From: Microdochium bolleyi
Lineage: Eukaryota; Ascomycota; Sordariomycetes; Xylariales; Microdochiaceae
Direction: 5' to 3'
DNA length: 64,000 bases
Assembly: GCA_001566295.1 (NCBI GenBank)
Contig: KQ964249.1
Location: 1,922,001-1,986,000 of the forward strand
Part shown: positions 12,205 through 23,100 of the stretch, one piece after another
Layout of the letters: the number at the start of each line of letters is the position of its first letter
Numbering within the stretch: the stretch's first letter is position 1
Notes under the pieces: generated by a model
What the model saw: only the letters and a program-made list of their open reading frames with translations
Database searches by the model: none
Told to the model about the DNA's origin: nothing
Translations under genes and position numbers: made by a program

Positions 12205-13598
12205 ATGAAGTGGTCCCAGAACATCGCGGTCATCGCCGCCGCAGTAGCCACGCAGCAGGCAAGCGCCCACTCAATATTCACGACCCTGTTTGTCAATGAG
12301 GTCTCGCAAGGCGACGCCACCTGCGTACGGATGAACCCGTCTCCGGGAACCTGTACCAATCCCGTGCCTGACCTACAGGGCGAGGATATGGCTTGTGGTG
12401 AGTGTTGTACCTGTCTCGATATCTCTTCAGCCTCCCCACGAATCACCTCACATAATGTCCATGACTTCTGAGACAGCATGGCAACACAGGCATCGGCGGC
12501 AGCAAGGCAGTGGCATTCACCTGCCCCGCGCCCGCCGGCTCTAAGCTCACCTTCCAGTGGCGCCTCTGGGCCAACGCGGAGCAGCCCGGCGTCATTGACA
12601 AGAGCCACATGGGGCCCTGCGCCGTCTACGCGAAGTATCTCGGCTCCTCCTCCACCGCCTCGGCAGCCGCGGGCGGCGGCTGGATCAAGCTCTGGCACGA
12701 GGGCTACGACTCGGCCGCGGGCAAGTGGTGCACCGAGAAGCTCATCGACAACAACGGCCTGCTGTCCATCGACCTGGCCCCCGGGCTGACGGCGGGCAAT
12801 TGGCTGTTCCGCCCGGAGCTGCTGGCCCTGCAGAACACGGCGCAGGGCGACCCTCAGTTCTACGTCGGCTGCGCGCAGGTGTTTGTCGAGAGCACCGTCA
12901 AGGAGCCCCTGAAGGTGCCGGACAAGTACCAGGTCAGCATCCCGGGCCACGTCAGCTACGGGCACCCGTCGACGACGTTTGACGTGTGGAATCCCAAGTT
13001 CCCCTATACCATGCCTGGGCCGGAGGTCTACGCCGTGCCCAGTCCCGCCAATCCGGGCGGCGGCGGCGCTCGTGGGGGAGACGCCGTCGTCGTGACGCAG
13101 ACCGCGGGCAAGTTCCCAGACGCCGCAATCGCCAGGAACGGCAACTGGGCCGGCTTCGAGGTGCCCGCGTTCTCTGACGAGATGGGCTGCTGGAGGGCCA
13201 CCGAGGACTGCTGGAAGCAGTGCGAGGCTTGCTACGCCGAGGCCCCCGTCACGGGGAACGGCAACTGCGTCGTGTTCGAGGGCAAGTGCACCAAGCTCAA
13301 CGCGCAGTGCGAGGGAGGGCAGTTCAAGGGCCCGCAGGGCGCCGGGGTGCGGCTCGAGAGCGCGGATCCGCCGCCGCCGGAGTGGTTCCCGCCGGCTGTG
13401 AATGCTGGGCAGGGTACAGGGAGTGGGAGCGGTGGGAGCGGTGGTGGTGGTGGTGGTGGTGGTGGTGGTGACAATGTGGTCGTTGAGCACCCGCCGCCGC
13501 CGGTGTCAGCTCCGGTGAGCGGTGGTGATGGGCATGCTGTGACCGTCACGGTGACAGTCACGGCTCGCGCTCCCCAACCTACGGGTGTTCTGGCTTGA
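12205..13598 (+). CDS. AA9 lytic polysaccharide monooxygenase with Cys-rich C-terminal extension
   Basis: Secreted copper enzyme that oxidatively cleaves cellulose or related glucans. Two exons (12205-12397, 12490-13598) give 433 residues. The signal peptide (residues 1-21, ending QQASA) leaves His22 as the mature N-terminus, required for the copper histidine brace. The second copper His is H104 (IDKSHMGPCAVY) and the axial Tyr is Y189 in GDPQFYVGCAQVF; both contexts are typical of AA9. The catalytic core ends near residue 245. No CBM1 follows. Instead there is a segment with seven cysteines, roughly residues 297-340 (CWRATEDCWKQCEAC and onward), a Pro-rich stretch, a polyglycine run coded by GGT repeats and a Thr/Val tail. 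The long upstream interval suggests regulated expression. Regioselectivity cannot be told. Confidence 0.93.
13439..13470 (+). repeat. (GGT)n trinucleotide run coding polyglycine
   Basis: Consecutive GGT codons inside the LPMO tail encode an uninterrupted glycine run of about ten. Such runs are length-polymorphic by slippage. Confidence 0.85.
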
Positions 13599-14189
13599 GT
13601 TCGAGAGACTATTGTGTTTCATGGATATTATGTGATACGATATTACACGATGTAATGCGTTTGGAACGGGCAAGGCTTTGGGGTTTCATGCTTGTCTCTG
13701 GCAGTAGACCATACTTTTTGGTTTTACGCCTCTTGTAGCCTTCTTGTTTGGTATTTATTTATATATTCTGGACGTTTTGTTTCTCTGCCGGACTGGATCC
13801 GACACAGTCGATGGGCTATCCAATGGAATGCAATTTCCAATGTTGTAGTATTCCATTGCAGGAGAACATGTTGACCGTGACGAGACAGGGTCGAAACATA
13901 TCATTCTTGTACAAACCAGACCCGGGTGAAAGTACTCACGTGTAGCATTCGTATATAAATTGAAGAAGAATGGGACCAGCTGATGCTTTCCAATGTAGTC
14001 ACTATTCAAAGGACGAGCGATTCCTCAGAAGAAGAGACACCGTACTCCTGAGCATGAAACGTCGTCGAGCTTATGCACAAGGCCAGTTGAAAAGTACCGA
14101 CGACGACGTGGACGCCTGCAACCTTCAACCGCGATATAAAAGACATATAGCAAAGGGACGCGAGCACGCTAGTGCATCTACCCATAGAT

Positions 14190-14206
14190 ACCTAGGTAGG
14201 TAGGTA
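14190..14206. repeat. ACCTAGGTAGGTAGGTA repeat
   Basis: Three head-to-tail TAGG units following a CCTAGG palindrome. From memory, similar TAGG/CCTA runs are common in intergenic DNA of Pezizomycotina; no function is assigned. Confidence 0.7.
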
Positions 14207-14882
14207 CGCGTTCAAGTAACCTTGTGTCGATCTGCCAAGGCCGGGCGACGGGACGTCTCCTCAAGTTCCGTATCTGGCCTGTTCTGCGGCGAGCTCACGA
14301 GTCGTGTGCTGCTGTGTGACTTTTCCGACGAGACTCAAGGTTTCAAGCCCATGCGACCCTAGGTTCAGACCCAGCGTCATCACGAGGGTGCTGCCGCGAA
14401 TCGGAGGACAGGGAGACTCGGCATAACCCAACTCACCCGCGAGCTGAGGGTTCGAGGCGGAACAAAACCCAGTGCTGGACACATGTGCGTAAGGCATCTA
14501 CCTGGAGCAAGGGAGGGTGGTTCTCCGCACAAGACATGACGAGGTCATAATTAGACGCAGCTAACGACGTCAACCAGGGCTCGGCCCACGCTGTGACATT
14601 TGTGTGCGCACAGACAGGACGTCCGCTCAGGTACGAGAAAATATGTTGGAGGGCAGTGAGTGAGTGAGTGTGTGAGTGATGGCGTGCCCGCTTTGACACT
14701 CTGAATTGCACATGTTGATGGGGTGCTGGGATCGTCGGGAGCCGGGGAGCGCTGAGGGAGGATCGTTTCAGGGCCCAAACACGTTAGCACGGCCCGCCCA
14801 CGAACCTTCACCTTGGCCACGCGCCTTCCAAGGTTACCGAACAGCGCTAAGTACGCGGAGGAGTTACCCAGCAGCAGCTGAA

Positions 14883-14904
14883 GCAGGCAGGCAGGCAGGC
14901 AGGC
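14883..14904. repeat. (GCAG)n tetranucleotide repeat
   Basis: About five uninterrupted GCAG units in non-coding DNA; a simple microsatellite. Confidence 0.8.
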
Positions 14905-16203
14905 GAGCTGGAATGCCCGTGGAAGCGCGGACGACTACTGTTGTCATCGCGGCTGGCATGCATTAATACGGAGCATCGTGTTTGTGGTACAATTGCTAAA
15001 ACACGACAAAGAGAGGGGCCCGGCCGCGGTAAGGGAATTCGTCTTGCAGACAAGCACAACATGGCGCGCGCCTGGTCGGTGGCACAGGACACGCGAGGCC
15101 CCGGCTGCCAAGCCCAACCACGGCGAGAAGAAAAGAGGGCTGCGGAGAGGCAAAGCTGGAACTGGCATGACCCAAACCTTATCCCGCAAATTGGTACGCT
15201 GGACTTCAAGCAGCGAGTTAGCTCCATGTTTTGTTTGTGTTGCTACTACGTAGTATGATTTGGGGACTGGCGGATGGATGGGGAACTGTCGGCTGGGCTA
15301 GATCTGTGTCAGGACGATGCAGGACTCCGTCCGCAGCACGCAGTAATTAGGCCAAGGCAAGCCACGCACGCGCTGACTGGGTGTGGGAGGTGTGGGAGGG
15401 AGGATGGATCCGTGGGATGGATGATGGGTGGCTGCTGGCTGCTTGCTGGGCTACGCTTGCCTGACCCCGGCGATGATCTGCCCCCCGAGAGCACGGTAAT
15501 GCCACGCCTCGCCTGGGCCGCTGCTCACCTCCAGGCTCCTCCCTCGCTCAAATCACTGCCCGACGACGTCGCCCGACTCCACCGGCTGATCCTGGGCCTG
15601 GTTGGTTCTCTGCCAGCTCTGCCAGCTCTCCCCGTCTGCCAGACTCCCAGACTCCCGCTCCTCCCTCCCCCAGTCCTGCCGGCCTTTTCTTCCACGCACA
15701 CCGTCCGTGGCAGCGGCACCTTGTCTCTATTTCCACACCCGCCGCCTCTCCTCCAGACTCTGCCCCAGCAGCGTCACCCATACACACACCACACACACCA
15801 CCACACGCTCCCGACGACGACGCCGACGACGCTGCTGCTGCCGCTGCCGCCCACACGCTCGACACTCTCCGCCTCCACGCCATCGTCGCTTGATCTCGCC
15901 CGTGTGCTGCCCTTCGCCGCTGCCTCATCACCGCCCGGGTGAGGTGCCAGGCCTCGTGCCGGCTGCGAGCCCTCGTTGTTGTTGCCGCTCCTCAGACCGC
16001 GTTCCCTTCGTCTGCCACGGCCTTCAACAGCAGGCCGCGTCGCCAACGACTCGTCACGTACTGAAACTGCTCGCATCATCATCGCCACTGCAGCCATCCC
16101 CGCCCTCTCATTCGAGACCCGCCAGCTCGCTCGCCCGGCCGAGACACGACGCGCAATCCACGCTCCCGCCAAACGTCCTTGTTGATCCTCACAGCCGCCC
16201 GCC

Positions 16204-18484
16204 ATGTCCGCGCTGGGCCAGCCTGGGGCGCCGGGTGCTCACAACCACCCAGGCTTGTCCTTTCCACAGGTCAACGGTCTCCGGCGTGCCTATCCAGGGA
16301 CACACTCGCATTCGGCCACGCCGCCCAAACATTCGCCGACGCCACAGCAGCATCAGTCTCCGTACCAGCCTCAGCAGTATGCGCCGCAGCAGCCGCAGCC
16401 TGGCCCGTATGCCCACCATATCTTCAACAACACGACGACGCCCTCCCCGGTTCCCAATGTCATATCGCTCCAGAACGTGGCGAACGGGAGCTCGCGGCAC
16501 TCCCACAACCCTGCCCAGATTGCTCAACACGCTCAGCACGCCCAGCATGCTCACAATGCTGCTCAGGCACAAGCCCAGGCGCAAGCCCAGGCTCAAGCTC
16601 AAGCACAGGCACAGGCCCAGGCGCAAGCTCAGGCTGCCAGACAGCAGCAGCAACAACAACAACAGCAGCAGCACCAACACCAGCAGCAGCAGCACCAACA
16701 CCAGAATCCTCACCAGCCGCAGCATCAGCAGCACCCGCACCAACAGCAGCAGCCGCAACATCCGCAACACCACCAGCAGCAACAGCATACGCAGCAACAT
16801 AAGCAGCAACAGCAACAACACCAGCAGCAGCAGCACCAACAACAGCACCAGCAGCAGGCTGTTCATGCGCACCAGCAGCAGCAACAGCAGCAGCAGCAGG
16901 CTCAGCAACAGCAGCAACATGCTCGGAACCCTCAGCAGCGACAGATGCAGACCCAGCCAACGTTGGCTTATCTTCAACAGGCAATGAACCACCAGCCAGT
17001 GCCTCAGCAGGTACAGCAGCAAGTTCCACAGCAGGTCCACCCCAGTGTCCAGCAGATCCCACAGATCCCGCAGATCCAGCAAATGTCGCAACCTCCGCCA
17101 ATGCAGCAGCAGCTTCCCACTGTTCCACCCCAGACGCTCCCGCAAGTAAAACAGACTCAGCCTCAGCCACTACCGCCGTCTCTGCCTAAGCAGCAGCCAC
17201 CGCAACAGCAGCAACAGAAGCAGCCGTCTTCAGCGAAGCAAACAAAGCAGTCGAAACACTCACAGGCCGCCGAGGCAAAAGCAATGTCTCAGACGCCGTC
17301 AACATCGCACGTTCAGGCACACCAGCTCCACAAACAACCCTCGCAGCAGCAGCACCAACCACAGCCCCAACAGCAACAACACAGGTCTTCTATCCACCAG
17401 CAGCCAACTCCCACAATGCAGGCTCAGCAAACTCCTCAGCCACAGCACCAGGCGCTCCCTGTCCAATCAGAGCCTGTAACCGTACCAGTAAGCCGAGCAG
17501 ATGAAATGGATATGGATAGTCCGGGGGAGTCTGGGGAAGGTGATGGTCATGTCTCCCCGAAGCTACTAGAGGGGACCCCATACGTACCCAGGCCACCAAT
17601 GGGCAACATGATGTCTGCTCCGCCAGAAGGCGGGAGCTATCCCACGCTGGAGGCAGTGCATAGGCATGTGCTTTCCTACTGCACGTCAGTTGGCTATGCT
17701 GTTGTTATTGGTCGGTCAAAGAAGACCGTCCCGGGCTTGAAGAAGGTTTTGTTTGTTTGCGACCGAGCAGGCAAGCCTCCCTCGCGCGTGAGTCCCGAGC
17801 AGAGGAAACGCCGGACCTCATCGCGAAAATGCAATTGCCAATTTGGCTTCTTCGCTATCGAGCAACGCACGCAGTGGACCATTCGGTATCGCCCAGACGC
17901 CGTTCACCTCGAGCACAACCATGGCCCCAGTGAAAGTCCACTGCTGCACCCTGCAGCAAGGAAGCTCGATACGAAGATGGTCGCTGCCGTGAAGCAGCTC
18001 AAGGAGTCAGGTTAGTGCCCTTGCGTCGTGTGCGTATCCGAAGTAACTTGTCGCTAACGTGCCTGCAGGCATGGGTGTAACGCAAACGCTGGAGATTTTG
18101 CAGCAGCAGCACCCACACGTCCCGCTACTGCCTCGTGATATCTACAATGCGCGTGCCGCGATCAATCGCAATCCACAAAAGATTGATGCGGGTATTGCCG
18201 AGGAGCGCCCTGCCATTTACAGCAAGCCTCCGCCAAGTGCAGATGAGAGGATCCGTTCCGACTTGCGCCGCGAGCTCCAAAAGACGAAGGAGGAGCTGAC
18301 GAAGCTGAAGGAGGACAACAAGAAAGAGGTCGAGCAACTCAAAGAGAAGCTTCGGGAGAAGGACAAGATGATTGAACGATTCGAGATGTTTATCGACATT
18401 TGCAATCAGAGAGTCATGGTCCAGCGAGAGCGCCTGAGCGATCCAAACGAGAATGGGGAAGGGTCGCGTGCTGCAGGCAACTGA
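16204..18484 (+). CDS. Gln-rich protein with FAR1-type (MULE transposase-derived) DNA-binding domain
   Basis: Likely nuclear regulator. Two exons (16204-18010, 18069-18484) give 740 residues; the intron is phase 1 with a CCTGCAG acceptor. Residues 1-110 are His/Pro/Gln-rich. Then come an (Ala-Gln)n run and long polyglutamine/His tracts to about residue 420. A zinc-binding FAR1 domain lies at about residues 478-580: a Cys in LFVCDRAG, CNC in SSRKCNCQF, and the closing LEHNHG give the C2H2 pattern shared by FAR1/WRKY-GCM1-type domains. No transposase catalytic core follows, so this is a domesticated DNA-binding domain and not an active element. The last 140 residues form a charged coiled coil (RRELQKTKEELTKLKEDNKK and onward), suggesting dimerisation. 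Target genes are unknown. The start is the first ATG of an open frame directly after a long CT-rich leader. Confidence 0.82.
16560..16930 (+). repeat. CAG/CAA tract coding (AQ)n and polyQ
   Basis: Within the FAR1-type gene, hexanucleotide CAGGCN-like units encode alternating Ala-Gln from about 16560 to 16635. They are followed by mixed CAG/CAA/CAC runs encoding glutamine and histidine up to about 16925. Interruption by CAA and CAC should reduce slippage compared with pure CAG. Confidence 0.9.
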
Positions 18485-20111
18485 GACTACGATCACTCCT
18501 CGAGCGGCGCGAGCCATCCATTTTCTTTCCAGGGGTTCCCGATTTCCAGCGAGCGAAGGGCCATGCGTTGCAGGTTATTCTTTATGACGGGGATATCAGC
18601 TTTTGGTGTTATGGTTGTACATATTTGAAATTCTCGCCCGCGGTCACGATGTGGCCAGGGAACGGCTCCTTTGGCGTTTGTGGGAATCGCATCGGGTCAA
18701 GGTCGATATTTGACAGGAGTTCTTTACTTATAGGTCGTCCAGACCGCACAAAATAGATGCTGGATATTGCTGCAGCTTTGTACAGTGATTCAAGGATGAC
18801 ATGTGAAGTTTTCTTAGGGCCCAGTAAAGTCATGAGCAGCAGAGTAGAGGATGACCCTGCCTAATATGCAATCTCGCCTGCGGGTCTTGGACGAAGATGG
18901 CGATGATGATGCATCTGGCGCCAAAGTTGGGCATTCGCGTGACAGATCGCGAACCCCTTGCACGTTGTCCTGCATGCTGCAGGCGTGACGTGCGTGTCTG
19001 TGATAGGTATCTGGGGATCTGTGTGCGGAGACAAAGACCTTCCCACCGTTCCATTTGGCCCGTCAGAGGGGCGACCTGGAGGGGCAGGCATCTGAGCATG
19101 AGAAGATGACCCAGCGTGTCTTCAGTGGGTGAGTCCTTGGAGAATCTACAATTGCAGTATTGATTTTGTACCGAAGGTAGATGTGGTGTTGTCGGCCCAT
19201 AATGGTTCCGTGCCTACTTGTATGGTATGGTTTTGTCAGGCATATGCATGCAAGCCCCAGTGCATCCATCATGCATGGACGTCGGAAAAGACGCGCCAGG
19301 GACCGATCGCACCGCGTCTCTGGTGGCGCTAATTAGAGACAGCTGCGAGCGGGCACCTGGGATTCTGCATCCACCCTTTGGGAAACAAAAGCGGGCCTCC
19401 CTTGTCTTAGTGAAGCCCGCCGGGCGGATTTGGGTGACAAGCTGCCCCTGAAAGTCAATATTGAGATGGGGGGTCGGCAGCAACGGTGCTGTGCATGTGC
19501 TCTGAGGGCATAGAGACAGGAGAGACGGAGCTTTGGGACTAAACAGATAGAGTACAGTCATTCGGTGCTAATACTCGATACCGCGGCCCTCGTACTGTAC
19601 TGTACTGTGATGTACTGTGATCATTGTTGCGAGAGTGCCTTGGAGCTCCCCGGGCCCTGATCAAGCAACAACAATCTTCCTCCACACGAGACCCCTGCAC
19701 GTAATTATTGGCTGGTCTCCGTCCGTCACGACCTCGTCCCAAGTTGCGAGCGAAGCTGCCACACACACGTCCTCTCTGCCCTTCTCCTAACTACCACGGC
19801 AACGGGCCATCACACACGTCGACAAACCTCGACCCGGCCATACTATCAACAAACAGGCGCAATCACCCGCGATCCTAATCGCGCCTACACGTTCCTTCAA
19901 CAAACAACAAACCCCCTTTCGGCACCTCTCGCCTCTTCGACCATAGACCCTGATCTTTAATCCAGCGTTTCCGCCACCTCGCATACACCCGATAGACCTC
20001 GACTACGATACCCCTCTTTCACGTCCGTCCCTTTTCGCTGCGAAAGAAGAGAGATGACAGCGGCATAAGCTGCAACATACCGTCTCGCTCGTTTGTGTTG
20101 CTGCCGTCGCC
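18485..20111. other. Intergenic, upstream of dynein heavy chain
   Basis: This 1.6-kb interval holds the 3' UTR of the FAR1-type gene and the dynein promoter. A short GTACT-type repeat lies at 19592-19620, 490 bases before the dynein start. The last 350 bases are a C-rich leader with many CACA and CCTC runs. I see no gene. Confidence 0.6.
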
Positions 20112-23100
20112 ATGGAAGCCCTAGCTTCCCCTCTGTCGCCAGGCGCAAACGGCAACTCGCCCGTGGCCGCCTCGGCACTGGGCGCCGTCGAGCCCACGCT
20201 CCTCCTCGACTACCTCGCGTCCGTGGTCAGCATCGCCCTCGGCTCCACGCGCGAGGAGCTCGAGCGCCCCGGCAACCTGCTCTCACCGGAGCTTCACGAC
20301 GACACCCTCCAGAGATGCTCCCGCTTCGCGACAGACTCGCAGGTCGCCCTGTACATCCAGAAGGAAGCTTCTGCTCCCCAGGACGCACCTGATGATCTCG
20401 ATGGCGAAGGTATGGCTGATTTCAATTAGTTGAAAATGGTATTGTAGTGGGAATGGTGGCTAACGCGGGTCTATTGTGTACAGTGTCGACGTCGTACACC
20501 TTTTCGATCACGTCCGAATTTACCTCGTCGTCCTCGATTGTCGCCTACCTCGCCCTTCTCAAGCGCCCGCAAGCTATCGACCCGTCCCTACCCCTATCCT
20601 CGCAGATCCAGATCCAGACACTGCCGGGAACCGCTTCTCTCAACAGCCTTGTCGCCGACCAAGGCCCCTCTGCTTCTCCCTTCGAAATTCTTCACTCTAT
20701 AGTTCATAATGCGCTGGCGCCTTACTTCGATGCCAACACCAAGACCTCCCAGAATGTCAACGGCGTTCGGAGCCGCGCCGACGTCGACGCGAAGACGGGC
20801 ATCCCCGTGACCAAGAAGCGGATGACGGAGCTCGAGCTCAGCTTGCTTCACCTGCAGCAGAATGTCGAGATCCCTGAGCTCTCGCTGTCCTTCCACCCTG
20901 TCGTTCAGGCCGCCCTCGACGATGCCGGGGCGCGCAACACGAAGCCGACGACAGACCTGATCGACAGCGGTCTGCTGTCCGACAGCACCTTTATGAACAA
21001 CCTGCAGTCGACAGTCAACGGCTGGATCAAGTCCATCCAGGCCATCACGAAGCTCACGCGCGACCCTGTCACGCGGACGGCCACACAGGAGATCAACTTC
21101 TGGCTCTCCATGGAGTCCGCTCTCGAGGGCATCGAAGCTCAGCTGCGCAGCGAGGGCGTGATGCTCACGCTTGAGATCCTTAAGCACGCCAAGCGCTTCC
21201 AGGCGACTGTCAGTTTCACCGCCGACACTGGTCTGAAGGAGGCCATGGAGATGGTGCAGAAGTACAACCAGCTCATGCGCGACTTTCCCCTGGATGAGCT
21301 CTTGTCGGCGACCTCGCTGCCCAAGGTCCAGGACGCGATCGCGCAGATCTTTGGTCATATGAACAAGAAGATGCGCTTCAGTACATATCCTATCGCCCGG
21401 ACCCTACACCTTGTAGAGGCCGTCTCGGCTGATCTGGAGGAGGTTGTCCACCGTCTCCTTCCCGGTGCGGAGCTTGTCGATCTGGACTACAAGGAATTCA
21501 AGAACCTGATGGTCACTGCAGATGACATCTTCAAATCGTGGGATGCTCAGATCAAGGAGTTTACCAACATTGCTCGCGAGACCACGCGCAGGCGCCAGGA
21601 GAAGTTCATCCCGATTAAGGTCAACCCGAAGCATAGTGAGCTGCAGGCGCGCCTTAAGTACATTGATACCTTCCGCGACAACCATGAACAGCTGCAGCGG
21701 ACCATTGTCAATGTGTTGGGACCTAAGGCCACAGTCAACGGCGTGAGCGAGGAGCCCGCGGCTGCTGCGGACGGCATCGCGCTCGTGGAGGAGATGGGCG
21801 ATGTCGATGCGGTCGAGGAGGTGCGCCAGGCGTGGGAGGCGCTCAAGAACGTCGACCTCCTTGACGTTACGCCCGAGGGCACACAGCGCTGGGTCAAGGC
21901 CGAGAACACCTACAACGAGCGCACCTCGCGAGTCGAGAACTCCATCATCGCTCGGCTCAGAGACCGGCTCGCGACAGCCAAGAACGCCAACGAGATGTTC
22001 CGTGTCTTCTCGCAGTTCAATGCGCTCTTCGTCCGGCCCAAGATTCGGGGTGCCATTGCCGAGTATCAAAATCAGCTAATCGAGAATGTCAAGCAAGCCA
22101 TCTCTGCCCTGCACGAGCGCTTCAAGCAGCAATATGGTCACTCTGAAGCACACGCCATGGCTCAGCTGCACGACCTGCCCCCTGTTTCCGGCGCGATCAT
22201 CTGGGCACGCCAGATCGAGCGGCAGCTTGACGGCTATATGAAGAAGGTCGAGGACATCCTGGGTTCTGACTGGGCACTGCACACAGAAGGCCAGAAGCTA
22301 CAGACGGAAAGCGAACTGTTCCGCAAGAAGCTCAACACGCAGGCAATCTACAAGGCCTGGATCGAGGACGTGCAGCGGAAGCAGATCACTATTGCTGGCC
22401 GCCTGTTCAACATCAACAAGGTCCGAGCTGCTAACAACGCCCTGGACCTGTCGGTGAACTTTGACGCGCAAATCATTGCGCTTTTCAAGGAGACACGCAA
22501 CCTCGGCTGGCAAAACTTCAACGTGCCCAACTCGGTCAACAATATCGCCAAGGAGGCCAAGCGCGTTTACCCTTATGCTGTCAGTCTCATGGAGAGTGTG
22601 CGCACCTTTGTGCAAACGTCCCGCCAGATCTCCGAGATGCAGGATGTTGCGATCCTGCTGAGCGGCTACCAGAACGAGGTCCACGTGCTTATCGCTAAAG
22701 GTGTACCTCTCAAGTGGGAGACATTTGTCAACACCTGGGAGTCGTACCAGAAGCCGTTCCTCCCCAACGGTGCGCTCGAGCACAGCCTTGGTCGTGGTAG
22801 CGAGAGCAAGCATGTTCTTTTCGTGAGGGAGTTTGCGGCCGCCGCAAGTCTACTGCAATCCAAGACAATCGCCCTGGCCGTCATCAGCGCCAATATTCAG
22901 AAAGCCCTGGCGGAGCTTGCGACTTGCCCATACGAAGCCTCAGAGTTTGCGGCTCGCCTTCAGACCATCCAGGCAGCCGTTGATCAGCTCAACCTCGAGC
23001 AATACGTCAATCTGGGCTTTTGGGTCGAGAGGATGAATGAGAAGATCAAGCTCACCTTGCTCGGAAGACTTCAGCGTGCCATCTCGACATGGATCGAAGC

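Larger units (their letters stand above)
13599..16203. other. Intergenic between AA9 LPMO and FAR1-type gene
   Basis: A 2.6-kb interval with no convincing gene. It contains a TAGG-type repeat (14190-14206), short GTGA and GCAG runs (about 14657-14680, 14883-14904), and from 15480 on a strongly pyrimidine- and CA-rich leader of the next gene. The frames there are low-complexity Pro/Ser/Leu and read equally well on both strands, so I do not call them genes. Confidence 0.55.

Noticed and set aside
12174..13490. Long minus-strand open frame opposite the AA9 gene
   Set aside because: It mirrors the high-GC coding strand of the LPMO, has no domain and begins with a poly-Thr run from the GGT repeat; a shadow frame.
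15274..15942. 222-codon plus-strand frame before the FAR1-type gene
   Set aside because: Low-complexity Pro/Leu/Thr from a CT- and CA-rich leader; more likely 5' UTR.
16560..16930. Regular short repeats resembling a repeat array
   Set aside because: They are coding CAG/CAA/GCN units in one open frame, with no spacers; not CRISPR and not a satellite.
16189..17145. Leu/Val-rich minus-strand frame
   Set aside because: The reverse complement of CAG/CAA repeats reads as Leu/Val; purely a consequence of the polyQ tract.
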